Assembly (NCBI GenBank): GCA_037190225.1
Contig: JBBCJL010000003.1
Location: 248,001 to 312,000, forward strand
Direction: 5' to 3'
From: MKSF01 sp037190225
GTDB taxonomy: Bacteria > Bacteroidota > Bacteroidia > Chitinophagales > Chitinophagaceae
DNA length: 64,000 nucleotides
Every line of letters starts with the position of its first letter. Position 1 is the stretch's first letter. Made by a program: the position numbers and the translations under genes. Below, piece by piece: positions 27,418 to 35,778 of the stretch. The notes under the pieces were generated by a model. The model saw only the letters and a list, made by a program, of their open reading frames with translations. It made no database searches and was not told the DNA's origin.

Positions 27418-27716
27418 AATAAAAAAACAAAGTTTTTCTTTCTTAAAACAGTATTGCTCCCGTATAAAGTATAAAGCAATATTTTACGATAATTCTGATA
27501 ATATCAGGTACAATAATAGAATATTATTTTCAAAAACAATAATCTTTTTAAAAATTTCTTTAGAAAAATTATCAAATCCTTAATCTGACATTTTTCAAAC
27601 CATAAACTATTTACAATTAACCTGATTTTTAAAATCACGGTAAATGTAAAAAAATATTTTTCAATTCAATAACATTCCCGGAATATTTTTTACCATTCCC
27701 AAAATAAATTTCCCGA

Positions 27717-28973
27717 TCAGGAGTTATAGTAAAGTTCATAGCCTATGATGATAGCCGCCACCATACATACCGCATCCACCAGGAGGCCCGCCACAAGGGC
27801 ATAGCGTGTATTTTTGACATTCACGCTGCCGAAGTACACGGCCAGCACATAAAAGGTGGTCTCCGTGGACCCCTGCAATATGGCAGCGATATAGGCCTCC
27901 AGGGACTTTACACCGTAGTTGTTCATCACATCTACCATCAGGCCGCGAGCGCCGCTGCCGCTCAGCGGCTTCATCAGTCCCACGGGCAATGCCGCAACGA
28001 AACGGGTATCAAATCCCATAGCGGCTACAGCCGCGCCTATGCCATTCACCACATAATCCATACAGCCGGAGGTGCGCAGCACGCTTATAGCCACCAGCAT
28101 CGCCACCAGGTAAGGTATGATCGTTACCGCCGTGTTAAATCCCTCCTTGGCACCTTCGATGAACGCATCATACACATTGATCCTTTTCACCAGCCCCGAC
28201 ACCAGGAACAGTATCACGATAGCCATGATCACAATGGCGCCGATCATACCCACTACATTGTTCATCGTTTCAGAGGGCATGCTTTTCAGCCAGTGCCACA
28301 GGAGCCAGATCAGCCCGCCCATCCCGAAGAAGAATACAAAGACAGGCAGCCTGAAGATATTGATCTTCTGGTACATCGCCACGATGCAGATACCCGCTAC
28401 CAGGCCGATATAAGTGATCATCAGGATAGGAAGGAAGATATTGGCAGCGTTAAAGTCCGTCACACCCTGCTCTATGGCCACCGTCTGCCGGATGGCTATG
28501 ATGGAGGTGGGGATCAGCACGATACCGGCCGCATTCAGCACCAGGAACATGATCTGCGCATTGGTCGCCGTCTCCTTGTCCGGATTCAGCTCCTGCATAT
28601 CCTTCATCGCCTTTAAGCCCAGCGGGGTGGCGGCATTGTCCAGCCCCAGAAGATTGGCTGAAAAGTTCATCGCGATATTACCGAATGCCGGGTGCTTGTC
28701 GGGAATATCCTTAAAGATCACCCTGAACAGCGGCTGCACCAGCCGGGCAAACACCTGTATCAGCCCCGACCGCTCCCCTATCTTCATGATACCCAGCCAG
28801 AGCGCCATCATACCCGTAAGACCCAGGGAGATGGTAAAGCCGTTCTTGGCGCTGTCGAACATGCCGTTCATCATAGTGGTGAAAATGGAAGCGTCCCCGC
28901 CCAGCACCAGCTTCAGCAGCGCTACCGCAAACCCGATAATAAAAAATGACACCCAGATATAATTTACCGCCAT
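27717..28973 (-). CDS. SpmA-SpmB-like fusion, nucleoside recognition (Gate) domain membrane protein
   Basis: 418 residues, polytopic inner-membrane protein with two Gate-type domains: the SpmA-like half (ALWLGIMKIGERSGLIQVFARLVQPLFR, NLLGLDNAATPLGLKAM) and the SpmB-like half from about 245 (VNVYDAFIEGAKEGFNTAVTIIPYLVAMLVAISVLRTSG, PLSGSGARGLMVDVM). In spore formers the two halves are separate proteins; a fused form in non-sporulating Bacteroidota is common, of unknown transport role. Its start overlaps the end of the upstream aminotransferase gene by 10 bp. The 299 bp downstream (27418-27716) are AT-rich, hold the gldJ promoter region, and show no gene. Confidence 0.9.
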   Translation of the reverse strand: MAVNYIWVSFFIIGFAVALLKLVLGGDASIFTTMMNGMFDSAKNGFTISLGLTGMMALWLGIMKIGERSGLIQVFARLVQPLFRVIFKDIPDKHPAFGNIAMNFSANLLGLDNAATPLGLKAMKDMQELNPDKETATNAQIMFLVLNAAGIVLIPTSIIAIRQTVAIEQGVTDFNAANIFLPILMITYIGLVAGICIVAMYQKINIFRLPVFVFFFGMGGLIWLLWHWLKSMPSETMNNVVGMIGAIVIMAIVILFLVSGLVKRINVYDAFIEGAKEGFNTAVTIIPYLVAMLVAISVLRTSGCMDYVVNGIGAAVAAMGFDTRFVAALPVGLMKPLSGSGARGLMVDVMNNYGVKSLEAYIAAILQGSTETTFYVLAVYFGSVNVKNTRYALVAGLLVDAVCMVAAIIIGYELYYNS

Positions 28974-29749
28974 ATGGTATTCCCGATTTTAAGTTCTGTA
29001 TCAATGATTAATTTAAAGGCTTCGGCCAGCGTTGTGTCAACGGGCTTTTCCAGCACACGGCTGACCGGCATCACGCCGCTGACCGCATTCGTCACAAACA
29101 CCCCGTCCGCCGTCAGCAGATCCCGTGCAAAGTGAATATTTTTTTCAATGATTTCATAATTATTCCGGCTTTGTTTTTCCAGCAGGTATTGTCTCATGAC
29201 ACCCGGCACCATATTATGTCGTAACGGCGGTGTAATGATCCTGCCTCCGCTGATGATAAAGATATTGGCGATGGTAGTCTCCAGGCAATAGCCCAGGTCA
29301 TCGCATAACAGGATATCAGCCCCTCCTTCGATACCTCCCGGTTGCCGGAGCTGCCGGACGGCCTGCAGGTTATTCCGTGATTTCAGCATACCTGCCCGCT
29401 CCGTTTCCGGTATACAGGCTGTCCGCGTCAATATGATCCCGGCCGGGCGGGGCAACAGCTCCAGGAACTGCAGGCTCCAGTCTATCCCGTCCCGCTTTTT
29501 TCCTGTCAGCCATCTTACTTTCCAGGCCTTCCTGCTGTCCGGCCGTTTTACAGCCGTTTCCACCGCCTCCCAAAGCCCCGGAGGCACCGCACCCCAGTCC
29601 AGGACTGCCAGTGTCTGCACGAACCGTTGCCGATGCCACTGCCACAAGGGCAGCTCCCCGCGGACACACAGCATCGTTTCGATCACCACATCCCGGTAAC
29701 CGGCACTGAATTCCTCAAAATCCTCTATATAATTCCAGTACATAAACAA
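28964..29749 (-). CDS. Class IV aminotransferase (aminodeoxychorismate lyase-like)
   Basis: 261 residues of the PLP fold type IV family, which includes PabC, IlvE and D-amino acid transaminase. Visible: FVQTLAVL near the start, the lysine-bearing segment MLKSRNNLQAVRQL, and the phosphate-binding LETTIANIFII followed by TPPLRHNMVPGVMRQYLLE. The E-T-x-x-x-N-I-F block is the family marker. Length and weak N-terminus fit PabC-type 4-amino-4-deoxychorismate lyases (folate synthesis), but substrate cannot be fixed. The stop codon lies inside the start of the SpmAB-like gene (10-bp overlap), indicating coupled translation. Confidence 0.85.
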   Translation of the reverse strand: MFMYWNYIEDFEEFSAGYRDVVIETMLCVRGELPLWQWHRQRFVQTLAVLDWGAVPPGLWEAVETAVKRPDSRKAWKVRWLTGKKRDGIDWSLQFLELLPRPAGIILTRTACIPETERAGMLKSRNNLQAVRQLRQPGGIEGGADILLCDDLGYCLETTIANIFIISGGRIITPPLRHNMVPGVMRQYLLEKQSRNNYEIIEKNIHFARDLLTADGVFVTNAVSGVMPVSRVLEKPVDTTLAEAFKLIIDTELKIGNTIWR

Positions 29750-29751
29750 AG

Positions 29752-29780
29752 AGGTGCCGGCTCCTGCGGAACCGGCACCT
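29752..29780 (-). terminator. Hairpin after the SprE-like gene
   Basis: AGGTGCCGG / CCGGCACCT nine-bp stem between the stop at 29804 and the next start at 29749; the following minus-strand sequence CTCTTTGTTT is only moderately T-rich, so termination may be partial. Confidence 0.55.
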
Positions 29781-29803
29781 AAAAGTAAGTATTTGCAACG
29801 TGA

Positions 29804-32800
29804 CTATTTATAATATTTTTTCCAGAAAGCCACATAGGCCTTCACATCTTTTGAGGCCAGCAGCTTGGGATAATTCTCAACGCTTATGGTAACGGCCTGG
29901 ATCACATTTTTATCATCATATTCACTGAACAGGGAAGAAAGGGATCTTACCTTGTTAATATATTTCCTGGCCTCTTTTTCACTGGCGAATTCCCGCGACA
30001 GGACGATCGACTGCTCCTGGGTAAGGGCGTTCAGCGTCACTACGATGCTCTCATTGCCTGCCGTCACCCTGTTATATTCCGACAGACCCGCCTTGATACC
30101 CTGTATACGCCCGTCAAGCGGCAGGACCAGCAGCGCATAATATTTGGAAGTGCCTGTTGGCCTGGAGAACAGCTCATTCTTGTCATCCACCGTACCGCCG
30201 CCGTCCCCGGCCTGGATATCCCCTTTCGCACCGGCTGTATCTATGGCATTATTACCCGCTTTCCCGGTCTGGGTCAGGGAATCCGACACTATATTTTTGT
30301 TTTTGACAATAAAGGCTTTCAGCGTTGTGGCATAGGAATACAGCGAATCATTCTTATAGTTATTCAGCCAGTCATCCACCAGGGTTTCCGCGCGGCTAAA
30401 TTCCAGCTTGCCCGCATAGCCGATCACCCTTAGGATGTCATATTGCTTTTTATAATTGCCCATTACCGAGAACCTGCTATAGGCCTGCTCTACCTGCTTC
30501 AGGCCGGTGGTATAATCACCGCTCATGATCAGGTCATAAGCATAGGTATAATGCTTATCAATGGAAAGCCCGGTGTCCTTACTGCCGGTAGCGGCATTGG
30601 TCATCATCACCGTCCAGTTGTTATCCGGGAAGTTAGCCACCAGGTAGTCGTAATAACGGCCGGCGTCTTCCGGCTGCTGCTGCCGCATACGGATCAGGTA
30701 TTTGATATAATAGGTCTCCGGTATGTATTCGTTCCGCGGATAAAGACTATCCAGCTTATCGAAGGTCTTAAAGGTATTGGTGTAGTCCTCAAGGTTATAA
30801 AAATAGCCTTTTCCCAAGCTGTACAGCGCTTTCTGCCTCAGGTCCTGCAGGGAATCCACCGCCCTTGCGGTACGTGGAATAGCCAGGTAAAGGGAGTCCG
30901 CATCAGGCAGGTTTTTCCTGATCTGCTCTTCCGGCGTCAGGTGCTCGGTAACGATCTGCTCATTCACAGACATACCGCTGCCGGAAAGATTGCTGCGTCT
31001 CCAGTTATCCTTGAGCTCCCTGTTAGGCCATTTCTGCTTGAATTCGTTGGCCCCTTTCTGCATCAGCGTTGTATTGGCAAAATACCATGATTTGTTACCG
31101 CTGCCCTGGCTGGCTGCAGGTGGCTGTACCGGGGCTTTAAGGCTGACATAGTAGCTGTCAATGCTCCGTTTCTCCAGGTCTTTCAGGTACTTCTGGATAT
31201 AAGCCCGCTGCTCAGGTTCCGACAAGGCATTCAGGTACAGGAGGCTGTCGGCATTTTTGACCTGGGTGGCCGGCGCCGCTATCTGGTATAACGAACCGCT
31301 CCGGGTGCTGGCATGCGTATAGTAGGGCTCATCCAGCCTGGTCAGGAACTGAACGGCGCTGTCATACTTCTGAGAGGCCGTCAGGTGCTCTCCTTTATTA
31401 TAATACAGGTCGCCGATACCCACATAGGTAGTGCCTTTCTGAAGGGCATTGTTCTCGCTGTACTCGATACTTTTATTGTAGTTTTTCAGGGCCTCTTCCG
31501 TATCGCCTGTATGCTCATAATGCTTGCCCAGCCCGTAGTACACCTGGTCAAAATAGGACCTGAATTTCTGGTCCCTGGCCATTTTGGCCAGGGTACGGTA
31601 AATGGTCTCGGTGCCGGTGCCCGCTTCCAGGTTGTTCTTCACGATGTTCATCCGGGCGCTGAAATCCATTTCCAGCCTGGGGAAGAGGTCTATCACCTTT
31701 TCAAAGGATTCCGTACTGGCCTCATATAGATGCTGCTCCTGGAGTATCTGCCCCCGGAGGTATCCCGCACGCGTACGGGTGTATTTGTCCATATCCTTGG
31801 CCAGCAGCACTTCCCGTAAAGGCTCCAGGGCATCGTTCGGCTTATCCGTCTCCAGCGCCACATTGGCATATTCCAGGGCCAGCCTTGACCTGAGGTGCTT
31901 AGGAAAATTGATGTCATTTTTCAGCATATCCAGCACCAGAACGGCCTTGGTGATCTCCTTCTGCTTGACAAATACCCGCGCCAGCCACAGGATGGCCTCG
32001 TTTTTGGAAGGGCTGTGCCTGAGGATAGCCGCCAGTCCTTCCGGCTCCAGCTCGGCAAAGGCATTTTGCGCCAGCGGGTCCTTTTTTGCGTCCTTATCCT
32101 TTTTCAGCTTTTCCTTCCTGGCCTTTTCCGCTTCATGGATGACAAACTTGAAAGCATTGGCCGCATTCTCATAATCCCCTTTATAATAGTAGGCCTGTCC
32201 CATGATCATATACAGGTCATCCTGCCATTTGCCGCGGGGGTCATGCAGCTGGATACCCATAGAGGTCTTCTGGATGATGGTGTCCATATCCGACTTCAAT
32301 CTCGCTGAATCCACATCGGGATTGAACGGGAAGAGCGTGATGAGCATATCGAAATTGTCCCGCTTGACCCGCCGCATATTCTCCTCCGCCTCCTTCATTT
32401 TCAGGTTGGCGTTGAAATAATAATTATACCGTGTAAATGTGTTCTGGATCACTTTCCGGGGAGCGGTCCAGCGCTTCTTCCGGAAGCGTTCATTGGTATA
32501 GGCCTTTTTCTCAGATTCTATCTTCATCTCAAAGGCCAGCTGCTTTTTCTTCTCTTTTTCCTTGACCTTCTCTTCCCGCTCCTTAACGCGTTCCGCCCTG
32601 ACCTTCGCCAGGCTGTCACTGATGACCTTCCTGGCCGCCACGGCGCTATCCCTGATGCGGGCATTCTCTGTCCGTATCACGTCCAGGGCGGTCCGCATAC
32701 TGTCCGATACCCGCAGCCTTTCCGCCTTCAGGCTGTCATTATAGGCTACCTGCGCGGCTCTCATACTGTCGGCCGTCCGTTTCCGGTCAGCCGACATGCT

Positions 32801-33385
32801 GTCCAGGATATGCCGCTGCGCGGCCCTGACACTGTCATTATAGGCCACCCTTACAGCTTTGATGCTATCCAGCCGCAGCTTATTGACCGCGGCCACACTA
32901 TCCTTAAAACGGGGCGATTGCTTGTAAGCGCGTATCAGCCCCAGGCTGTCCGATACCCTTTTCCTTTCCTGGCGCAGCTGTTCCGCTTCCGCCACCCTTA
33001 TAGCTCTCAGGCTGTCATTTATATTTCTCAGACTGTCATTCCTGGCTATGGTGATCGCCCTGATGCTATCCTGCTCCTGCTTTCTCTGGGCCCGGAGCGC
33101 TTCCATGGCCTGCGCCCTCACATCGGCAATACTATCCATACGGGACTGGCGGACTGCCGCCACGCTGTCCTTGTATTGCTTAGAGGCCTTATAATTACGG
33201 ATAAGGGCAAGACTGTCCGTTCTTGCTTTCTGAACAGCCCTGATACTGTCTGCCCGGTGCTGGTTGGCGGCCTTTATGCTGTCAACGGCGGTCCTGTTCT
33301 GTGCCCATCCCTGGTAGCCGGTAAACATCGCTGCTATCAGGAGGCTTATATATAAAAGAAAAGATTTCAAAATCCGGTGCTTCAT
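29804..33385 (-). CDS. Large TPR protein with repetitive N-terminal helix, SprE/PorW-like
   Basis: 1193 residues. Signal peptide at 1-28 (ending GWAQ) without lipobox. Residues 30-300 are a charged low-complexity helix made of imperfect repeats of the type A-x-x-D-S-I/M-R-A-x-R (more than 20 D-S pairs). From about 310 the protein reads like SprE/PorW: FTRYNYYFNANLKMKEAEENMRRVKRDNFDMLITLFPF, then TPR units (MGQAYYYKGDYENAANAF; TTYVGIGDLYYNKGEHLTASQKYDSAV; YSLGKGYFYNLEDYTNTFKTFDKL). SprE/PorW is an envelope component of type IX secretion; this identification is from pattern memory and is moderate. The C-terminal 130 residues form a separate small domain. Confidence 0.82.
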   Translation of the reverse strand: MKHRILKSFLLYISLLIAAMFTGYQGWAQNRTAVDSIKAANQHRADSIRAVQKARTDSLALIRNYKASKQYKDSVAAVRQSRMDSIADVRAQAMEALRAQRKQEQDSIRAITIARNDSLRNINDSLRAIRVAEAEQLRQERKRVSDSLGLIRAYKQSPRFKDSVAAVNKLRLDSIKAVRVAYNDSVRAAQRHILDSMSADRKRTADSMRAAQVAYNDSLKAERLRVSDSMRTALDVIRTENARIRDSAVAARKVISDSLAKVRAERVKEREEKVKEKEKKKQLAFEMKIESEKKAYTNERFRKKRWTAPRKVIQNTFTRYNYYFNANLKMKEAEENMRRVKRDNFDMLITLFPFNPDVDSARLKSDMDTIIQKTSMGIQLHDPRGKWQDDLYMIMGQAYYYKGDYENAANAFKFVIHEAEKARKEKLKKDKDAKKDPLAQNAFAELEPEGLAAILRHSPSKNEAILWLARVFVKQKEITKAVLVLDMLKNDINFPKHLRSRLALEYANVALETDKPNDALEPLREVLLAKDMDKYTRTRAGYLRGQILQEQHLYEASTESFEKVIDLFPRLEMDFSARMNIVKNNLEAGTGTETIYRTLAKMARDQKFRSYFDQVYYGLGKHYEHTGDTEEALKNYNKSIEYSENNALQKGTTYVGIGDLYYNKGEHLTASQKYDSAVQFLTRLDEPYYTHASTRSGSLYQIAAPATQVKNADSLLYLNALSEPEQRAYIQKYLKDLEKRSIDSYYVSLKAPVQPPAASQGSGNKSWYFANTTLMQKGANEFKQKWPNRELKDNWRRSNLSGSGMSVNEQIVTEHLTPEEQIRKNLPDADSLYLAIPRTARAVDSLQDLRQKALYSLGKGYFYNLEDYTNTFKTFDKLDSLYPRNEYIPETYYIKYLIRMRQQQPEDAGRYYDYLVANFPDNNWTVMMTNAATGSKDTGLSIDKHYTYAYDLIMSGDYTTGLKQVEQAYSRFSVMGNYKKQYDILRVIGYAGKLEFSRAETLVDDWLNNYKNDSLYSYATTLKAFIVKNKNIVSDSLTQTGKAGNNAIDTAGAKGDIQAGDGGGTVDDKNELFSRPTGTSKYYALLVLPLDGRIQGIKAGLSEYNRVTAGNESIVVTLNALTQEQSIVLSREFASEKEARKYINKVRSLSSLFSEYDDKNVIQAVTISVENYPKLLASKDVKAYVAFWKKYYK

Positions 33386-33398
33386 TACTGTTATCCAA

Positions 33399-33406
33399 CA
33401 AAAATA
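33399..33406 (-). promoter_or_regulatory. -7 promoter box of the TPR protein gene
   Basis: TATTTTTG on the minus strand fits TAnnTTTG; 14 bp before the ATG at 33385, implying a very short leader. Confidence 0.45.
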
Positions 33407-33602
33407 TACGGCTTGAAGATCATCAATCCGTATAAACGACTAAAGGTATATAAATCGAAGTAAACGTTAAATCAAGTGTTAATAATTATTTTTACAGGAT
33501 GCTTGGAACAGTTTCGCACAATAGGAACGAAACAAAGTCAAAAATATTACTTTCTGTTTTAATTATATCATAACATTTCGGGCAATTTGAAGTTTTCTTG
33601 CC

Positions 33603-33610
33603 TACTTTTG
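33603..33610 (+). promoter_or_regulatory. -7 promoter box of cdsA
   Basis: TACTTTTG matches TAnnTTTG and lies 22 bp before the ATG at 33632. It falls inside the longer open frame, so it argues against the upstream TTG start at 33587. Confidence 0.55.
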
Positions 33611-33631
33611 CCAAAATCTATCGCAAATATT

Positions 33632-34465
33632 ATGAACTGGCCTGTATTTTTCAAGCGGCTCGGAAGTGCTGTCGTTTTCTGTGCTGTTATCCTGGCAGCG
33701 CTGACCACCACTTTTGAGGTCCTGCTTGCCGTGACCATGCTCATACAGTTTTTCTGCATTAAAGAAACCTGGCAGCTTTTTAAAAATATATTCCCGGATA
33801 CCACTTTCCCGGACACCCTGTACGCCCTTACCCAGCTGTTCGGGTTCGGCCTGACCATCAGCATCGCCATGGCATCGGCCCTGGGCGCGTTCATGTTCCT
33901 CACCCTGCTCATCCCGGTCATATTGATATTCATCAGCATCCTGCACCCTAAAAATACGCTTAAAGCCGGGATGACCGCTATCTTCGCGCTCCTGTACGTC
34001 AGCATACCCTTAGGCGGCATGATCAGCATGTACATGCTGTACCACAGCGGGCATCTTCCCACCAATATCCCGCTGGCGCTCATACTGCTGATATGGACCA
34101 ATGACACGATGGCCTATATTACCGGCTCGTTCATCGGCAAGACCCCTTTTTCCAGTATCTCGCCCAAAAAGACCTGGGAAGGCACCATCGGCGGCGTGGT
34201 GTTTACTGTACTTGGCGTGGTCATCCTCAGCTATGCCGACTGGCTGCCCGGGCTCCGCCTGCAGGACTGGATCATCCTGGCGCTGCTCGCCTCAGTGATA
34301 GGCACCATAGGCGACCTGATGGAATCCAGGCTCAAGCGACTGGCCAATGTCAAGGATTCCGGCAATATCATGCCCGGTCATGGGGGAGCGCTGGACCGCT
34401 TTGATTCCCTGCTGGCCGCCCTGCCCTTCGCCTTCTGCTATGTGCTGATCTTCATGGTACGGTAA
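33632..34465 (+). CDS. cdsA: Phosphatidate cytidylyltransferase
   Basis: 277 residues from ATG 33632 (MNWPVFFKRLGSAVVF). Makes CDP-diacylglycerol from phosphatidic acid and CTP at the inner membrane, the branch point of phospholipid synthesis. Eight or so hydrophobic helices, and the CDP-DAG synthase signature near the C-terminus: ESRLKRLANVKDSGNIMPGHGGALDR with the K-D, PGHGG and DR elements intact. Earlier conserved segments: TNDTMAYITGSFIGKTPFSSISPKKTWEGTIGG. Divergent from the SprE-like gene. Confidence 0.95.
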   Translation: MNWPVFFKRLGSAVVFCAVILAALTTTFEVLLAVTMLIQFFCIKETWQLFKNIFPDTTFPDTLYALTQLFGFGLTISIAMASALGAFMFLTLLIPVILIFISILHPKNTLKAGMTAIFALLYVSIPLGGMISMYMLYHSGHLPTNIPLALILLIWTNDTMAYITGSFIGKTPFSSISPKKTWEGTIGGVVFTVLGVVILSYADWLPGLRLQDWIILALLASVIGTIGDLMESRLKRLANVKDSGNIMPGHGGALDRFDSLLAALPFAFCYVLIFMVR

Positions 34466-34500
34466 TCGTCAACGGGATAAGTGAAGCTACTTTTTACAAT

Positions 34501-34603
34501 TAGAAGAAAAAAGCCAATGCTTATAGCATTGGCTTTATAAAATATACAAACGTTGAACTTAGCTCTTACTTTGCCCTTTTGCCAAACTGCTTGTTAGCAG
34601 AAG
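34501..34603 (-). repeat. attC-like terminal site of cassette B with terminator hairpin
   Basis: Read on the minus strand: GCTAACAAGCAGTTTGGCAA (from 34598), about 40 less conserved bases, then the hairpin AAGCCAATGC-TATAA-GCATTGGCTT and six T ending near 34504. The element at 52051-52145 on the plus strand has the same length, order and ends; by hand alignment about three quarters of 95 positions agree, with the first 23 identical. The hairpin is also convergent with the cdsA end and can terminate both. It follows the minus-strand gene at 34657 by about 58 bp. Confidence 0.7.
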
Positions 34604-34656
34604 TCAAAATTTTCTTATCATTCAAATGAGATTGATAACAATAAATTGCAACTCGT

Positions 34657-34899
34657 TTAATTTATCCCACCGTTTTTCTTATTCTTAAAATACCAAAAAG
34701 TCAAGCTAAAACCAGGAACAAATAAAATAGTTTCTACTAATAGTTTTATTGCCATCTCTTTATTAAGACCCGTTATCGGATTTAAGAGCAAAAAGCTGAA
34801 AATCCTTGCAATTGGAAATATTATAAGGGTTTTCAAAAATAATTTTGATAATTTCACAAATACAATGTTTGAATTACCAAATAAATTGAAATACAGCAT
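34657..34899 (-). CDS. Small two-helix membrane protein, candidate immunity protein
   Basis: 80 residues from ATG 34899 (MLYFNLFGNSNIVF); the open frame extends upstream only to a TTG. Two hydrophobic segments, about 24-45 and 55-72 (VETILFVPGFSLTFWYF), separated by a short loop, then a basic tail KNKKNGG. No recognised family. The gene overlaps the last 26 bases of the lipoprotein gene on the same strand, so translation is probably coupled. A small membrane protein tightly joined to a secreted glycine-zipper protein is the usual layout of bacteriocin and immunity genes; this role is inference. Low GC like its partner. Confidence 0.6.
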   Translation of the reverse strand: MLYFNLFGNSNIVFVKLSKLFLKTLIIFPIARIFSFLLLNPITGLNKEMAIKLLVETILFVPGFSLTFWYFKNKKNGGIN

Positions 34900-35674
34900 T
34901 AACACCTGAACCGATAGGTCCTCCAAAAGCAGCTCCTAAACAAACTCCCACTAAGCCGCCGCCTATTCCACCGATAGCGCCGCCAATAACTCCTTCAATG
35001 TCTGCCCTACCACAAGCACGAGCATCAAAATTCCTAAATGCTAAAGGAGGAAGACCATTTTGTCTTCTATATTCATTAATCCAGTCACCAATAAATGAAT
35101 CCCAATATTCCCAGGAGTTATATGAAACTAAAATAGCAGCTTTAAATGCAGACTGTTCAGCTTGCGGAATTAAATTTATGTTTTGTTCTAAAAATGAAAT
35201 TGCAAATCTTTTATATTGACTTGTATTGTTAGCAGTATTGTATGCGTTCATTAATTCTGCCATTTTTTGATTAAAAATATTCGAATAATTACTTGCTGGA
35301 TTAGGATCATTAAATACTATATTTGAAATTGAATCCTTGAAACCATCACTGTAAGTATAAGGAATATAAGCAAAGTAAGCATTAAGATATTCAGCGGTCA
35401 GGTCAGATACCAGTGCAATAACCTCCGCACTGTCAGTTAAGCCGTTAAAAAGATTTTCGTTTCTTATTTTATTAAAAGTGTATTCCAGCGCTTGATTATG
35501 AATTATTCCAATACTGTCCAGGATTCTGTCATAAGTATTATTATCAATTCCCAATGCAATAGTTTCTTCGGTCGGATTTGAAGCATTAGAAGTAGTACTT
35601 TCTTTTTTACATCCTAAAATAAATGCTGTTGTAAGTAGAATTGCTGTTGTTAAAACTAAAATCTTTCTGTTCAT
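34874..35674 (-). CDS. Surface lipoprotein with C-terminal glycine-zipper-like stretch
   Basis: 266 residues. Signal peptide and lipobox (TTAFILGC, Cys22), then a polar alpha-helical body (about 40-215) and a C-terminal Gly/Ala-rich segment from about 228: DIEGVIGGAIGGIGGG followed by LVGVCLGAAFGGPIGSGVNAVFQF. That segment, with G every third or fourth residue, resembles glycine zippers and the pore-forming tails of class II bacteriocin-like proteins. Similar lipoproteins with GG-rich ends are frequent in Bacteroidota; none that I can name has a firm function. Start ATG 35674. Followed by, and overlapping, the small membrane protein gene. The pair is bounded by attC-like repeats, see findings. 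Confidence 0.85.
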   Translation of the reverse strand: MNRKILVLTTAILLTTAFILGCKKESTTSNASNPTEETIALGIDNNTYDRILDSIGIIHNQALEYTFNKIRNENLFNGLTDSAEVIALVSDLTAEYLNAYFAYIPYTYSDGFKDSISNIVFNDPNPASNYSNIFNQKMAELMNAYNTANNTSQYKRFAISFLEQNINLIPQAEQSAFKAAILVSYNSWEYWDSFIGDWINEYRRQNGLPPLAFRNFDARACGRADIEGVIGGAIGGIGGGLVGVCLGAAFGGPIGSGVNAVFQFIW

Positions 35675-35723
35675 TTTGTAAAAATTTAGCTATTGGATGT
35701 CAAAATAACTTTAGGTAGTCCAA

Positions 35724-35778
35724 CGCTACCGTTGAGCTGTTTTTGAAAGGAATAATGTGGGCTCAAACCTTTGTAGCG
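35724..35778. repeat. attC-like inverted repeat upstream of cassette B
   Basis: Arms CGCTACCGTTGAGC (35724-35737) and GCTCAAACCTTTGTAGCG (35761-35778) pair in two blocks, CGCTAC/GTAGCG and TTGAGC/GCTCAA. The core is GTAGC rather than GTTAGC, so it is a variant or decayed site. A 57-codon open frame crosses it on the minus strand, so a coding origin is an alternative. Confidence 0.4.
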
